Shown here piece after piece: positions 44,184 through 53,308 of a stretch of 64,000 nucleotides of DNA. The DNA lies in assembly GCF_003667705.1 (NCBI RefSeq), contig NZ_CP033019.1:2046001-2110000 (forward strand), in the 5' to 3' direction. How positions within the stretch are numbered: the stretch's first letter is position 1; every line of letters begins with the position of its first letter. Source of the DNA: Janthinobacterium agaricidamnosum. Lineage in GTDB: Bacteria > Pseudomonadota > Gammaproteobacteria > Burkholderiales > Burkholderiaceae_D. The notes under the pieces are model-generated. The model was not told where the DNA came from. It worked only from the letters and a program-made list of their open reading frames with translations, and ran no database searches. The position numbers and the translations under genes were made by a program.

Positions 44184-44714
44184 CTATTTGATCAGCGCCA
44201 ATACCTCGCGGAAACGCGGGTGCTTGCAGTCGCGTAGCCATTCAAAGGCCAGCATTTCCACCGTCACCAGCTGCGCGCCCAGCTTGCCCAGGCGCGCCAG
44301 CGCCGCGTCGCGGCTGGCGGCCTGGCGCGAACCGACGGCGTCGATGGCGATGATGACGTCATACCCGAGCTCGAGCAGGCCGATGGCCGTCTGCAGCATG
44401 CACACATGGGCTTCGCAACCGGTGACGACGATCTGTTTGCGTCCGGGCGGCAAGATCGCCTGCAAGCCGTCGGCACAGGCGCCGAAATGCGTCTTGTGCA
44501 AGGTCCGTTCGCACAGGGCGGCGACCTCTTCCACGTTCGGTCCCAGTCCCTGGCGGTTCTGTTCCGTGCCCAGCACGGGCACGTCGAGCAGGTGGGCGAT
44601 TCTGGCCAGGCGCAGGTTTTGCGCCAGCACCAGGCCGGCGTCGTGGATGGCCGGCATCAAACGGCCTTGCAGGTCGACAATGACCAGTACGGCCTGGTTT
44701 GCATCTATCAGCAT
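44184..44714 (-). CDS. Isochorismatase-family hydrolase
   Basis: The 176-residue protein is a cysteine-hydrolase-type fold: LVIVDLQGRLMPAIHD carries the catalytic Asp, KTHFGAC the Lys, and VTGCEAHVCMLQTA the nucleophile Cys region, matching the YcaC-like and nicotinamidase-like group. The substrate cannot be told. AGGAG before the ATG sets the start. A 123-bp hairpin repeat lies directly upstream, within its likely leader. Confidence 0.85.
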   Translation of the reverse strand: MLIDANQAVLVIVDLQGRLMPAIHDAGLVLAQNLRLARIAHLLDVPVLGTEQNRQGLGPNVEEVAALCERTLHKTHFGACADGLQAILPPGRKQIVVTGCEAHVCMLQTAIGLLELGYDVIIAIDAVGSRQAASRDAALARLGKLGAQLVTVEMLAFEWLRDCKHPRFREVLALIK

Positions 44715-44727
44715 GGCGATCTCCTGA

Positions 44728-44850
44728 AACACCTGCCAAAACCTACTGCGCGTCGGTAGTCGCGGCCTGCGATGCTCACTGTACCTTCGTACAGTTGCGC
44801 GTCTCGACCACAACTCCCTTCCGCTCGCTACGGTTTTATCAGGCGTTGTT
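44728..44850 (+). repeat. 123-bp hairpin repeat, copy B
   Basis: Same length and layout as copy A. Outer arms AACACCTGCCAAAACC and GGTTTTATCAGGCGTT pair imperfectly; the tip at offset 51 is CTGTAC-CTTC-GTACAG (44779-44794), again perfectly paired though two bases differ from copy A's tip. It lies between the isochorismatase start and the LysR stop. Confidence 0.8.
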
Positions 44851-44892
44851 AGTAATTAATATGTGGCGACAGTGTAGCGCGCCGCAGTGTGC

Positions 44893-45810
44893 TCAAGTTG
44901 GCCAGCTGGGCGTGGCCGTCTCGCCCATCAGATAGGCGTGATTCAAATCGATGGCGCTGCGCAGGTAGTTCCACAGGGCGCTGACCCGGGCGATGTTGCG
45001 CCGCTCGCTGGGCGAAATCATCCAGAAGGCGCGCAGCAGGTCGATCTCGCCGTCGAGCACGGGCACCAGTTCGTTCGACTGCTGCGCCACGAAGCAGGGC
45101 AGGATCGCCAGTGCCTGGCCCGCGCGCGCCGCGTGGTACTGGGCGATGACGCTGGTGCTGCGAAACGCGCGCAGGGAATCGGGTGCCACGTTGTCCATGT
45201 AGCGCAGCTCCGAACTGAAGACCAGGTCGTCCACATAGCCGATGATCGGGTGCTGCGCCAGCTGCGCCACGCTGGTGATCGCTGCGTGGCGCGCCAGGTA
45301 GGCCGGCGTGGCGTACAGTTTCAGCCGGTAATCGGACAACTTCGTCACGACATACGGGCCGGACAGGGGCCGTTCGATGGAAATGGCCACGTCCGCCTCG
45401 CGCTTTGACAGGCTGACGAAACGGGGCACGGCGATCAGGTCCACGCTGATGTGCGGGTATCGTCCGCAAAACTGCGCCAAATGGGGCGCCAGCACGATGG
45501 CGCCGAAGCCCTCTGTGGCGCCCAGGCGCACCTGGCCCGACAGCAGGCGGTTGTGTTCGCCCAATTCCTCGGTGGCGGCAAACACCGTGCTTTCCATCGT
45601 TTCCGCGTATTCCATCAGGCGGTGGCCCTCGGGCGTCAGCTGGTAGCCCACGTAATTGCGGTCGAACAATTGCGTGCCCACCTGCTCCTCGAACTTGCGC
45701 ATGCGGCGCGACACGGTGGAATGGTCGATGCCCAGCTTTTTCGCTGCGTCGACGAGTCCCGCGCTGCGCGTCAGTTCCAGGAAGACCCGTACATTGTCCC
45801 AATCGAGCAC
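44893..45810 (-). CDS. LysR-family transcriptional regulator
   Basis: The 305-residue LysR protein opens VLDWDNVRVFLELTRSAGLV and has HTH residues STVSRRMRKFEEQVG. The start is GTG at 45810, since AAGGAG lies six bases ahead; ATGs at 45828 and 45849 lack such a site. It is divergent from the binding-protein gene, and a 19-bp palindrome lies between them, so it probably regulates that gene and perhaps mmsAB. Confidence 0.9.
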   Translation of the reverse strand: MLDWDNVRVFLELTRSAGLVDAAKKLGIDHSTVSRRMRKFEEQVGTQLFDRNYVGYQLTPEGHRLMEYAETMESTVFAATEELGEHNRLLSGQVRLGATEGFGAIVLAPHLAQFCGRYPHISVDLIAVPRFVSLSKREADVAISIERPLSGPYVVTKLSDYRLKLYATPAYLARHAAITSVAQLAQHPIIGYVDDLVFSSELRYMDNVAPDSLRAFRSTSVIAQYHAARAGQALAILPCFVAQQSNELVPVLDGEIDLLRAFWMISPSERRNIARVSALWNYLRSAIDLNHAYLMGETATPSWPT

Positions 45811-45837
45811 TTTGTTCTCCTTGTGCATTTTTGCAAA

Positions 45838-45856
45838 GGAATTATGCATTAATTCC
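45838..45856. promoter_or_regulatory. Palindromic site between LysR and binding-protein genes
   Basis: GGAATTA-TGCAT-TAATTCC has perfect 7-bp arms and the partly symmetric T-rich layout of LysR-type sites. It sits 28 bases from the LysR start and 74 bases from the binding-protein start. Confidence 0.6.
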
Positions 45857-45929
45857 ACTTGAACGCATATTTTTACACATGCAGAATGCATCTAAACATA
45901 TAAGAAAACCCGTTCACCTGGAGACACGC

Positions 45930-47147
45930 ATGAAAAAAACCGTTCTGGCCATGGGCGCGCTGGCGCTTTCCCTGTCTTTCACCGGCGCGCACGCGCAGAT
46001 TTCCGATGGCGTCGTCAAGGTCGGTATCCTGACCGACATGTCCGGCCCGTACTCGGCCATGGGCGGGCGCGGCTCCGTCGTCGCCAGCCAGATGGCCGTC
46101 GAGGATTGTCTGAAAGCCGAATGCAAGGGCATGAAGATCGAAATCCTCTCGGCCGATCACCTGAACAAGGCCGACATCGCCGCCTCCAAGGCGCGCGAAT
46201 GGATCGACCGCGACAAGGTCGACGCCATCGCCGATCTGACCAATTCCTCGGTGGCCCTGTCCGTGCAAAAACTGATGAAGGAGAAGGGCGGCATCGCCAT
46301 GTTCAGCGGCCCGGCCACGGGACGCCTGACGAACGAGGATTGCTCGCCGAACGGCTTCCACTGGATGTTCGACACGTATTCGCAGGCGGCCGGCACGGCG
46401 GCGGCGCTGACCAAGCTGGGACAGAAATCCTGGTATTTCGTCACCGTTGATTATGCGTTCGGCCATTCGCTGGAAAAGGATGCCAGCGAAGTCGTCAAGC
46501 GCAATGGCGGCACGGTGCTGGGCGCCGTGCGCCATCCGCTGAACGCGTCGGATTTCTCGTCCTTCCTGGTGCAGGCGCAAGGGTCGAAAGCACAGGTGAT
46601 CGGCCTGGCCAACGGCGGCGCGGACACCGTCTCGGCCATCAAGCAGGCGCGCGAATTTCGCATCGGCAGCGGCAAGGAGCAGCGCCTGGCCGCCTTGCTG
46701 GTGTTCCTGTCCGACGTGCACGCGCTGGGGCTGGAAACGGCCCAGGGCCTCGTCTATGCGGACGGTTTTTACTGGGATTACGATGACCGCAGCCGCGCCT
46801 TCGCCAAGCGTTTCGAGGCGCTCAACAAGGGTGCCAAGCCGACCATGGTGCAGGCGGGCGTGTATTCGAGCGTCTACCACTACCTGAAATCGGTGGCGGC
46901 CGCGAAGAGCGACGACTCGAAGATCGTCGCCCAGAAAATGCGCGAGCTGCCCATCAAGGATGCCGTCATGAACAACGCCTCGATCCGCCCGGACGGCCGC
47001 GTCATCCACGACATGTACCTGGTGCAGGTCAAAACCCCGGCCGAATCGAAAGGCGCGTGGGATTACCTGAAAGTGCTGTCCACCATCCCCGCCGACCAGG
47101 CGTTCAAGCCGATGGATGGGGCGGCATGCAATCTCGTTAAAAAATAA
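45930..47147 (+). CDS. ABC transporter substrate-binding protein (branched-chain amino acid type)
   Basis: The 405-residue periplasmic protein has a signal peptide (cleavage after GAHAQ) and the LivJ/type I Leu-Ile-Val fold (VVKVGILTDMSGPYSAMGG, AQMAVEDC-like region). GGAGA sets the ATG at 45930. No permease or ATPase genes adjoin it, so it must serve a transporter encoded elsewhere. With LysR upstream and mmsAB downstream, uptake of valine or a related amino or keto acid is a reasonable inference. Confidence 0.88.
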   Translation: MKKTVLAMGALALSLSFTGAHAQISDGVVKVGILTDMSGPYSAMGGRGSVVASQMAVEDCLKAECKGMKIEILSADHLNKADIAASKAREWIDRDKVDAIADLTNSSVALSVQKLMKEKGGIAMFSGPATGRLTNEDCSPNGFHWMFDTYSQAAGTAAALTKLGQKSWYFVTVDYAFGHSLEKDASEVVKRNGGTVLGAVRHPLNASDFSSFLVQAQGSKAQVIGLANGGADTVSAIKQAREFRIGSGKEQRLAALLVFLSDVHALGLETAQGLVYADGFYWDYDDRSRAFAKRFEALNKGAKPTMVQAGVYSSVYHYLKSVAAAKSDDSKIVAQKMRELPIKDAVMNNASIRPDGRVIHDMYLVQVKTPAESKGAWDYLKVLSTIPADQAFKPMDGAACNLVKK

Positions 47148-47151
47148 TTCC

Positions 47152-47178
47152 GGGGTCAGACCCGTCGGGTCTGACCCC
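47152..47178. repeat. GGGGTCAGACCC hairpin, copy 2
   Basis: GGGGTCAGACCC-GTC-GGGTCTGACCCC, identical arms to copy 1 with one loop base changed, four bases after the binding-protein stop. It may serve as a terminator-like or message-stabilising structure before mmsA. Confidence 0.75.
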
Positions 47179-47233
47179 AGCTTTACGCCGTTGGGTTTAG
47201 CTGAACAAACATCGCACACCCGGAGCCTCAATC

Positions 47234-48748
47234 ATGAACCAAGCCCTCACCTCTGTCCCCGCCATCCCCCTGCACATCGCCGGCAAGCATCACGCCTCGG
47301 CCAGCACGGAATGGCGCGACGTCGTCAACCCGGCCACGCAGGACATCGTCGCCAGGGTGCCGTTTTCCACGCCCGACGAAGTCAATCTGGCCGTCGCCAC
47401 GGCCAAGGAAGCGTTTAAAACCTGGCGTAATACCCCGCTGGCGGCGCGCATGCGCATCATGCTCAAGTACCAGCAGCTGATCCGCGAAAACATCGGTGCC
47501 CTGGCCGAACTGATCACCCGCGAACATGGCAAGACCCTGCCCGACGCGGAAGGGGAAGTGATGCGGGGCCTGGAAGTGGTGGAGCATGCGTGCTCGATCG
47601 CCACCCTGCAGTTGGGCGAAATCGCGGAAAACGCGGCCACGGGCGTCGATGTCTACAATATCTACCAGCCGCTGGGCGTGGGCGCCGGCATCACGGCCTT
47701 CAATTTCCCCGTCATGCTGCCATGCTTCATGTTCCCCATCGCTATCGCCTGCGGCAATACTTTTGTCCTGAAACCGTCGGAGCAGGACCCGTCATCGACC
47801 ATGTACCTGGTCGAACTGATGTACCAGGCGGGCTTGCCGGCCGGCGTGCTGAACGTCGTGCATGGCGGCGCCGACGTCGTCAACTTGCTGTGCGACCATC
47901 CCGACATCAAGGCCGTGTCCTTCATCGGCTCCACCCATGTGGGCACGCATGTCTACCGCCGCGCCAGCGAATCGGGCAAGCGCGCACAATCGATGATGGG
48001 CGCGAAAAACCATTGCGTGGTGCTGGCCGACGCCAACAAGGAACAGGCGATCAATAACCTGATCGGCGCCGCGTTCGGCGCGGCCGGCCAGCGCTGCATG
48101 GCCAATTCCGTCGTCGTGCTGGTGGGTGAGGCCCGCTCCTGGCTGCCGGAAATCGTTGCCCGCTCGCAAGCGCTGAAAGTGGGACCTGGCAGCGACCGCA
48201 CGGCCGACCTGGGTCCGATGGTGTCCAAGGCGGCCATGCAGCGCGCGGAAAAACTGATCCAGGCGGGCGTGGATGAAGGCGCGCAGCTGCTGCTCGACGG
48301 CCGCGGCCACAAGGTGGCCGGCTACGAGGGCGGCAACTTCATGGGCCCGACGATTTTCTCGAAGGTGGCTGCGTCGAACGCCGTCTACACGCAGGAAATC
48401 TTCGGCCCCGCCATGTGCGTGGTCGAGACGGAGACGCTCGACGAAGCGATCGCCTTCATCAACGCCAACCCGAACGGCAACGGCACCTCGATCTTCACCT
48501 CGTCCGGCTGGGCGGGGCGCAAGTTCCAGAACGAGATCGACGTGGGGCAGGTGGGCATCAACGTGGCCATCCCCGTGCCCGTGGCCTATTTCAGCTTCAC
48601 GGGCTCGCGCGCGTCGAAACTGGGCGACCTGGGCCCGAACGGCAAGCAGGCGCTGTATTTCTGGACGCAGACCAAGACCGTCACGGCGCGCTGGTTCGCC
48701 CCGGACGATGGCGGCAGCGGCGTCAATACCACCATTGCGATGAAATAA
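47234..48748 (+). CDS. mmsA: Methylmalonate-semialdehyde dehydrogenase (CoA-acylating)
   Basis: MmsA oxidises methylmalonate semialdehyde to propionyl-CoA in valine and thymine breakdown. The 504-residue aldehyde dehydrogenase has the catalytic Cys288 in AGQRCMANS, the glutamate-equivalent asparagine region typical of CoA-acylating members (SFIGSTHVG) and the KPSEQDPSS block. It is followed 10 bases later by mmsB, which confirms the pathway. Confidence 0.95.
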   Translation: MNQALTSVPAIPLHIAGKHHASASTEWRDVVNPATQDIVARVPFSTPDEVNLAVATAKEAFKTWRNTPLAARMRIMLKYQQLIRENIGALAELITREHGKTLPDAEGEVMRGLEVVEHACSIATLQLGEIAENAATGVDVYNIYQPLGVGAGITAFNFPVMLPCFMFPIAIACGNTFVLKPSEQDPSSTMYLVELMYQAGLPAGVLNVVHGGADVVNLLCDHPDIKAVSFIGSTHVGTHVYRRASESGKRAQSMMGAKNHCVVLADANKEQAINNLIGAAFGAAGQRCMANSVVVLVGEARSWLPEIVARSQALKVGPGSDRTADLGPMVSKAAMQRAEKLIQAGVDEGAQLLLDGRGHKVAGYEGGNFMGPTIFSKVAASNAVYTQEIFGPAMCVVETETLDEAIAFINANPNGNGTSIFTSSGWAGRKFQNEIDVGQVGINVAIPVPVAYFSFTGSRASKLGDLGPNGKQALYFWTQTKTVTARWFAPDDGGSGVNTTIAMK

Positions 48749-48758
48749 GGAGGCGGCG

Positions 48759-49664
48759 ATGAGCACCAATATCGTTTTCATCGGCCTGGGCAACATGGGC
48801 TTACCCATGGCGCAAAACCTCGTGCGGGCCGGCCATGCGGTGACGGGTTTCGACTTGCTGCCGGCCAGCGTGCAGCAGTTTGCCGACGGCGGCGGCCTGG
48901 TGTCCGATGACCGGGCGGCGGCGATAGGCCAGGCCGACATCGTCATCACCATGCTGCCGGCCAGCCGCCACGTGCTGGGCGCTTATTTGGGTAACCCTTT
49001 GGGCGACGCGGGCATCCTGGCGCAGGCGCGGCCCGGCACCCTGCTGATCGACTGTTCGACGATTTCCACCGAGGCGGCGCGCCAGGTGGGGCGCGCGGCC
49101 GAGGAAAAGGGCATGCCCATGCTGGACGCGCCCGTGTCGGGCGGCACGGCGGGCGCCACCAACGGCACCTTGACGTTCATGGTGGGCGGCGAAGAATCCG
49201 CGCTGGCGGCGGCGCGCCCCTACCTCGACGTCATGGGCAAGGCGATCTTCCACGCGGGCGGCTCCGGCTGCGGCCAGACGGTCAAGATATGCAACAACAT
49301 GCTGCTGGGGATTTTGATGATCGGCACCAGCGAGGCGATACGCCTGGGCGTGGCCAATGGCCTCGATCCGAAAGTGGTGTCGGACGTGATGGCGAAAAGC
49401 TCGGGCCGCAACTGGACCCTGGAGGTGTACAACCCGTGTCCCGGCGTGGCCGAGAACGTGCCCGCGTCGCGCGGCTACACGGGCGGCTTTGGCGTCGACC
49501 TGATGCTGAAAGACCTGGGCCTGGCCGTGGAAAGCGCGCTGGCCAGCGGGGCGAGCGTGCCGCTGGGCGCCCTGTCGCGCAATTTATATAGCTTGCACAG
49601 CAAGGCGGGGGCGGGCGCGATGGATTTTTCCAGCATTTATCAGCTGCTGGGAGAGAAAGCCTAA
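48759..49664 (+). CDS. mmsB: 3-Hydroxyisobutyrate dehydrogenase
   Basis: MmsB oxidises 3-hydroxyisobutyrate to methylmalonate semialdehyde, the step before MmsA in valine catabolism. The 301-residue protein has the NAD loop FIGLGNMGLPMAQNL, the DAPVSGGTAGA block and the catalytic lysine in GQTVKICNNM. AAGGAGG lies eight bases ahead of the ATG. Its stop overlaps the convergent DUF1090 gene. Confidence 0.95.
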   Translation: MSTNIVFIGLGNMGLPMAQNLVRAGHAVTGFDLLPASVQQFADGGGLVSDDRAAAIGQADIVITMLPASRHVLGAYLGNPLGDAGILAQARPGTLLIDCSTISTEAARQVGRAAEEKGMPMLDAPVSGGTAGATNGTLTFMVGGEESALAAARPYLDVMGKAIFHAGGSGCGQTVKICNNMLLGILMIGTSEAIRLGVANGLDPKVVSDVMAKSSGRNWTLEVYNPCPGVAENVPASRGYTGGFGVDLMLKDLGLAVESALASGASVPLGALSRNLYSLHSKAGAGAMDFSSIYQLLGEKA

Positions 49665-50050
49665 GGCTGCTGCGCCTGCAGGGCGGCCAGTTCCGCCCTG
49701 GCTTTTTCCAGCTTGCCTTCCAGCTTGGCGATCTTCTTCGGCTCTTTATTCGCTTCCTGGGCCAGGCGCAGCGAGCGCTCCGTCTGGTTCACCTTGGCCT
49801 GCGCCTTGACGATTTTCTTGTTGTGGCGTTCGATCAGGGTACTGTCGCGGCAGTGGGCGTTGACCTCGTCGAGCGCGCGCGTCAGGCCCGCGACCTTGTC
49901 GGACAGGCCCTGTTCCTGCGCCTGCTGCAATTCGCTGCGGATGCTTTCTCGCTTGGCGGCGCAGCCGGCCAGCTGGGTGTCTGCGGCGCTGGCGCCCATG
50001 GAGGCGGCGGCGAACAGCAGGGTCAAGGCGGTTTTCGATAGAAGGTTCAT
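49661..50050 (-). CDS. DUF1090 family periplasmic protein
   Basis: A 129-residue exported protein (signal peptide ending ASAADT) with a long coiled-coil of alternating charged residues (KKIVKAQAKVNQTERSL, AKLEGKLEKARAEL) and a Cys pair (GCAAKR, AHCRDS). This matches the YqjC/DUF1090 family of small periplasmic proteins with unknown function. Its 3' end overlaps mmsB by four bases. Confidence 0.85.
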   Translation of the reverse strand: MNLLSKTALTLLFAAASMGASAADTQLAGCAAKRESIRSELQQAQEQGLSDKVAGLTRALDEVNAHCRDSTLIERHNKKIVKAQAKVNQTERSLRLAQEANKEPKKIAKLEGKLEKARAELAALQAQQP

Positions 50051-50184
50051 GGCATTCCTGTGTCAGTGGTGGGCCCGTGCAATGTAAGCCTGCCGGCGTG
50101 CCCTGTCAAACTTCGCCTACCGTGCGCGCCTGTCCCGCATGGCATCGGCTACCATGCGTATTTTCTTCTTTTCGACACCGCCGC

Positions 50185-51027
50185 ATGCCCACGAAATTAC
50201 TATTGCTGATCCCTTTGCTATTGCCGCTGCCCGTCCTTGCCCAGACCTCGCCCACCTTGCTCGATCTGCAGCTGATCGCCATCAAGGCACGGGCCGATGC
50301 GGCCAGCCATAGCCCGGAAAGCATCGCCGAGTTTGCCGAGACCCGGCGTATGGCTGAAACGGGCGACGTGGAGGCGCAGCTGGAGCTGGCGCGCATGCTG
50401 CAGCTGGGCGTCGGCACGCCGCAAGACACGGCGCACTCGATGGCCTGGATACGCAAGTCGGCCGAAGGCGGCTACGCGCCGGCGCAATCGGCCTTGGGCC
50501 TGGCCTACACCGTGGGCGGCAAGGTGCCGATCGACCGCGTGCAGGGAGAGTACTGGCTGCGCAAGGGCGTGGCGCAGGGCGACGCGCTGGCGCAAACCAT
50601 CCTGGCGCTGGAATTCATCGATGGCAGCAGCCCTGCCGAAGAACAAGCGCTGGCCATCGCATGGCTGAAGAAGGCCGCGCTCGAAGAACACTTTATTCCT
50701 GCCTATAACGCGCTCGGTGAACACCTGATGCGCGCAGCCGCCGATGAGCAGGAGCGCGGCGAGGCCTTCCGCTGGTATGACAGATCGGCGCGTGAAAAGG
50801 AGCCGGCCGGCATGCGCAACCTGGCCCGCTCGCACGAGCTGGGTCTGGGCGTGGCGCAGTCGGACAAGCTGGCCCTGGTCTGGTACGAGCGGGCGGGATG
50901 GAGCGGCGACCTGCCCGCCATGCGGCGCATGCTCGAGGTGTACGTGAAGGGTGAACTGGGACAGGCGGCGAATGCCGAAGACGCCGCCGAATGGCGCGCC
51001 AGGCTGGCGGAAAGCGAGAAGAAATGA
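50185..51027 (+). CDS. Sel1-repeat protein 1
   Basis: The 280-residue protein has a signal peptide (LLLIPLLLPLPVLAQ) and Sel1/TPR-like helical repeats (LELARMLQLGVGTPQD, WIRKSAEGGYAPAQSALGLA, WYERAGWSGDLPAMRRM). Sel1 proteins mediate protein contacts in the periplasm or envelope. It overlaps the next, paralogous gene by ATGA. Confidence 0.85.
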   Translation: MPTKLLLLIPLLLPLPVLAQTSPTLLDLQLIAIKARADAASHSPESIAEFAETRRMAETGDVEAQLELARMLQLGVGTPQDTAHSMAWIRKSAEGGYAPAQSALGLAYTVGGKVPIDRVQGEYWLRKGVAQGDALAQTILALEFIDGSSPAEEQALAIAWLKKAALEEHFIPAYNALGEHLMRAAADEQERGEAFRWYDRSAREKEPAGMRNLARSHELGLGVAQSDKLALVWYERAGWSGDLPAMRRMLEVYVKGELGQAANAEDAAEWRARLAESEKK

Positions 51028-52025
51028 AGACCATCGTATTGTTATTGACCCTGGCGCTGGCGCAGCCCGTGCTGGCGCAGCCTGCGCCCTCCAAAGAACC
51101 GCGCCAGCATCCGGCGCTGGCCGAATTCGATATGTCCGGCCTCGACGACATGCGCGCGAAGGTGCAGGCCGTGGTCAACCGCCCGGCCGACCTGTCGCCG
51201 GAAAAAATCGCCGCCTACGAAAAGACGCGCCGCGCCGCGCAAAAGGGCGATGCGGCCGCCCAGCTGGAGCTGGCGCAGATGCTGCACGAAGGCGAGGGCA
51301 CGCCGCGCGACGTTGACGCCGGCCTGGCGTGGATGCGGAAATCGGCCGAGGGCGGCTATGGCCCGGCGCAGGCATTCCTGGGCGTCGCCTATACGCTGGG
51401 GCAGGGCATGGCGGTGGACCGCAAGCTGGGCGAATACTGGTCGCGCAAGGGCGCCGCGCAAGGCGTGGAACTGGCCAACTTCATGGTGGCCCAGCATTTC
51501 GAAAACATCCACAGCAGCCCGGAAGAACAGGCGCACGCGCTGCACTGGCTGAAGTTCTATGCCGAAAACGGCTTCATTCCCGCCTACAATGAAATCGGCT
51601 ACCGGCTGATGATGACGGCGCACGATGACGCGCAGCGCAGGGAAGCGTTCGGCTGGTACATGCAGGCGGCCAAGGCGCTCGATCCGCCGGGCTTGAACAA
51701 TGTCGCCTACTCGTATGAAGTGGGGCAGGGCGTGCCGCAGAGCGACGAGGCGGCGCTGGGCTGGTACGAAATGGCGGCCATCGCGAAAAGCCCGCCGGGC
51801 CAGACGGGTTTTGCGCGCCTGCTGGAGCAGGGTCGCGGCGGTCCCACGCGTCAAGGGCCGGCACCCCAGCCCTTCGAGTTGTACCTGCTGGCGGCGAAGC
51901 AGGGCGACGCGGAAGCCATCGAGCGGCTGGTCAAGGTGTACGATAAGGGCGAGTTGGGGCAGGCGGCCGACCCGGCCAAGGCGGCGCTGTGGCGTGAAAA
52001 GCGCAAGTCAGCCACGCCCCCTTAA
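51024..52025 (+). CDS. Sel1-repeat protein 2 (paralogue of 1)
   Basis: This 333-residue protein is clearly a duplicate of the preceding one: the same order of blocks (KSAEGGYGPAQAFLGVAYTL, GEYWSRKGAAQG, KVYDKGELGQAADP). The signal peptide ends VLAQPA. It has an additional N-terminal stretch and lacks the double copy of some repeats. The pair is probably coexpressed. No target is known. Confidence 0.85.
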   Translation: MKTIVLLLTLALAQPVLAQPAPSKEPRQHPALAEFDMSGLDDMRAKVQAVVNRPADLSPEKIAAYEKTRRAAQKGDAAAQLELAQMLHEGEGTPRDVDAGLAWMRKSAEGGYGPAQAFLGVAYTLGQGMAVDRKLGEYWSRKGAAQGVELANFMVAQHFENIHSSPEEQAHALHWLKFYAENGFIPAYNEIGYRLMMTAHDDAQRREAFGWYMQAAKALDPPGLNNVAYSYEVGQGVPQSDEAALGWYEMAAIAKSPPGQTGFARLLEQGRGGPTRQGPAPQPFELYLLAAKQGDAEAIERLVKVYDKGELGQAADPAKAALWREKRKSATPP

Positions 52026-52061
52026 GTGGACGAGACGGGGCGGAAACGGCATGCTATCATC

Positions 52062-52079
52062 ATTGTTATCGATAACAAT
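52062..52079. promoter_or_regulatory. 18-bp perfect palindrome before the sugar isomerase-kinase operon
   Basis: ATTGTTATC-GATAACAAT is perfectly symmetric and ends 14 bases before the start codon. Centre CG and GATAAC half-sites are typical of LacI/GalR-family operators. The LacI protein at 57038-58135 is the natural candidate; no second copy is in the window. Confidence 0.75.
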
Positions 52080-52093
52080 ATCATGAGAGACCC

Positions 52094-53308
52094 ATGAATC
52101 CCGATTTTCGCTCCAGGGCTATGCTTGAAAAGCACATCCTGCACACGATGCATTTCTACCACCCGCGCGCGTTTGACCCGAGCGGCGGCTTTTATCACTT
52201 CTTCCTCGACGACGGCACCGTGTACGACGCTGCCACGCGCCACCTGGTCAGCAGCACGCGCTTCATCTTCAATTACGCCATGGCTTACCGCCATTTCGGC
52301 GGCGACGATTACCAGGCGGCGCTGCGCCATGGCGTGGCATTTTTGCGCGACGTGCACCGCGACCCGGACACGGGCGGCTACGCCTGGCAACTGTCGTGGA
52401 AAGACGGCGTCAAGACTGTGGAAGACGGCGCCAATCACTGCTATGGCCTGGCCTTCGTGCTGCTCGCGTATGCGCATGCCTTGCAAGCCGGCGTGACGGA
52501 AGCGCGCGCCTACCTGGACGAGACCTTCGAACTGATGGAGCAGCGCTTCTGGCTGCCCGAGCACGGCCTGTATGCGGACGTGGCCAGCGCCGACTGGGTC
52601 ACGCTCGATGGCTACCGTGGCCAGAACGCGAACATGCATGCGTGCGAAGCCATGCTGGCCGCGTTCGAGGCGACGGGCGAAGCGAGATATTTGCACCGCG
52701 CCGAGACGCTGGCGCACAACATCACGGTGCGCCAGGCGGGTCTCGCCAACGGCATGATCTGGGAACACTACAAGAGCGACTGGGCTATCGACTGGGATTA
52801 CAACCTGCACGACAAGAGCAATATCTTCCGTCCCTGGGGCTACCAGCCCGGCCACTTCACGGAATGGGCCAAGCTGCTGTTGATCATGGAGCGCCACGCC
52901 AGGTTCATGGCCGGACCATCGGAGTGGCTGCTGCCGCGCGCGCGCGAACTGTACGACACGGCGCTGGCCAAGGCCTGGGATGGCGCGCATGGCGGCATCC
53001 ACTACGGTTTTGGCCCGCACGATGAAATCTGCGACGGCGACAAATATTTCTGGGTGCAGGCGGAAAGCTTCGCCGCCGCCGCCGTGCTGGCCGCGCGCAC
53101 AGGCGACGACGCCTACTGGCAAAGCTACGACAAGATATGGGACTACAGCTGGAAGCATTTCGTCGACCATGAACACGGCGCCTGGTACCGCATCCTGACG
53201 CCCGAGAACCAGAAAATCAGCAACGAGAAAAGCCCGGCCGGCAAGACCGATTACCACACCATGGGCGCCTGCTATGAAGTGCTGAACGTGCTCAAAGGTG
53301 CCGCATGA
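52094..53308 (+). CDS. AGE-family sugar epimerase/isomerase (probable mannose isomerase)
   Basis: This 404-residue protein has the (alpha/alpha)6 barrel of N-acylglucosamine 2-epimerase-type enzymes, with conserved LVSSTRFIFNYAMA, DGANHCYGLAFV, GQNANMHACEAM and YHTMGACYEVL. Members either epimerise GlcNAc or interconvert mannose and fructose. Coupling (ATGA) to a PfkB-type kinase and the nearby sugar genes favours the mannose isomerase reading. It would make fructose for the next enzyme. Confidence 0.85.
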   Translation: MNPDFRSRAMLEKHILHTMHFYHPRAFDPSGGFYHFFLDDGTVYDAATRHLVSSTRFIFNYAMAYRHFGGDDYQAALRHGVAFLRDVHRDPDTGGYAWQLSWKDGVKTVEDGANHCYGLAFVLLAYAHALQAGVTEARAYLDETFELMEQRFWLPEHGLYADVASADWVTLDGYRGQNANMHACEAMLAAFEATGEARYLHRAETLAHNITVRQAGLANGMIWEHYKSDWAIDWDYNLHDKSNIFRPWGYQPGHFTEWAKLLLIMERHARFMAGPSEWLLPRARELYDTALAKAWDGAHGGIHYGFGPHDEICDGDKYFWVQAESFAAAAVLAARTGDDAYWQSYDKIWDYSWKHFVDHEHGAWYRILTPENQKISNEKSPAGKTDYHTMGACYEVLNVLKGAA

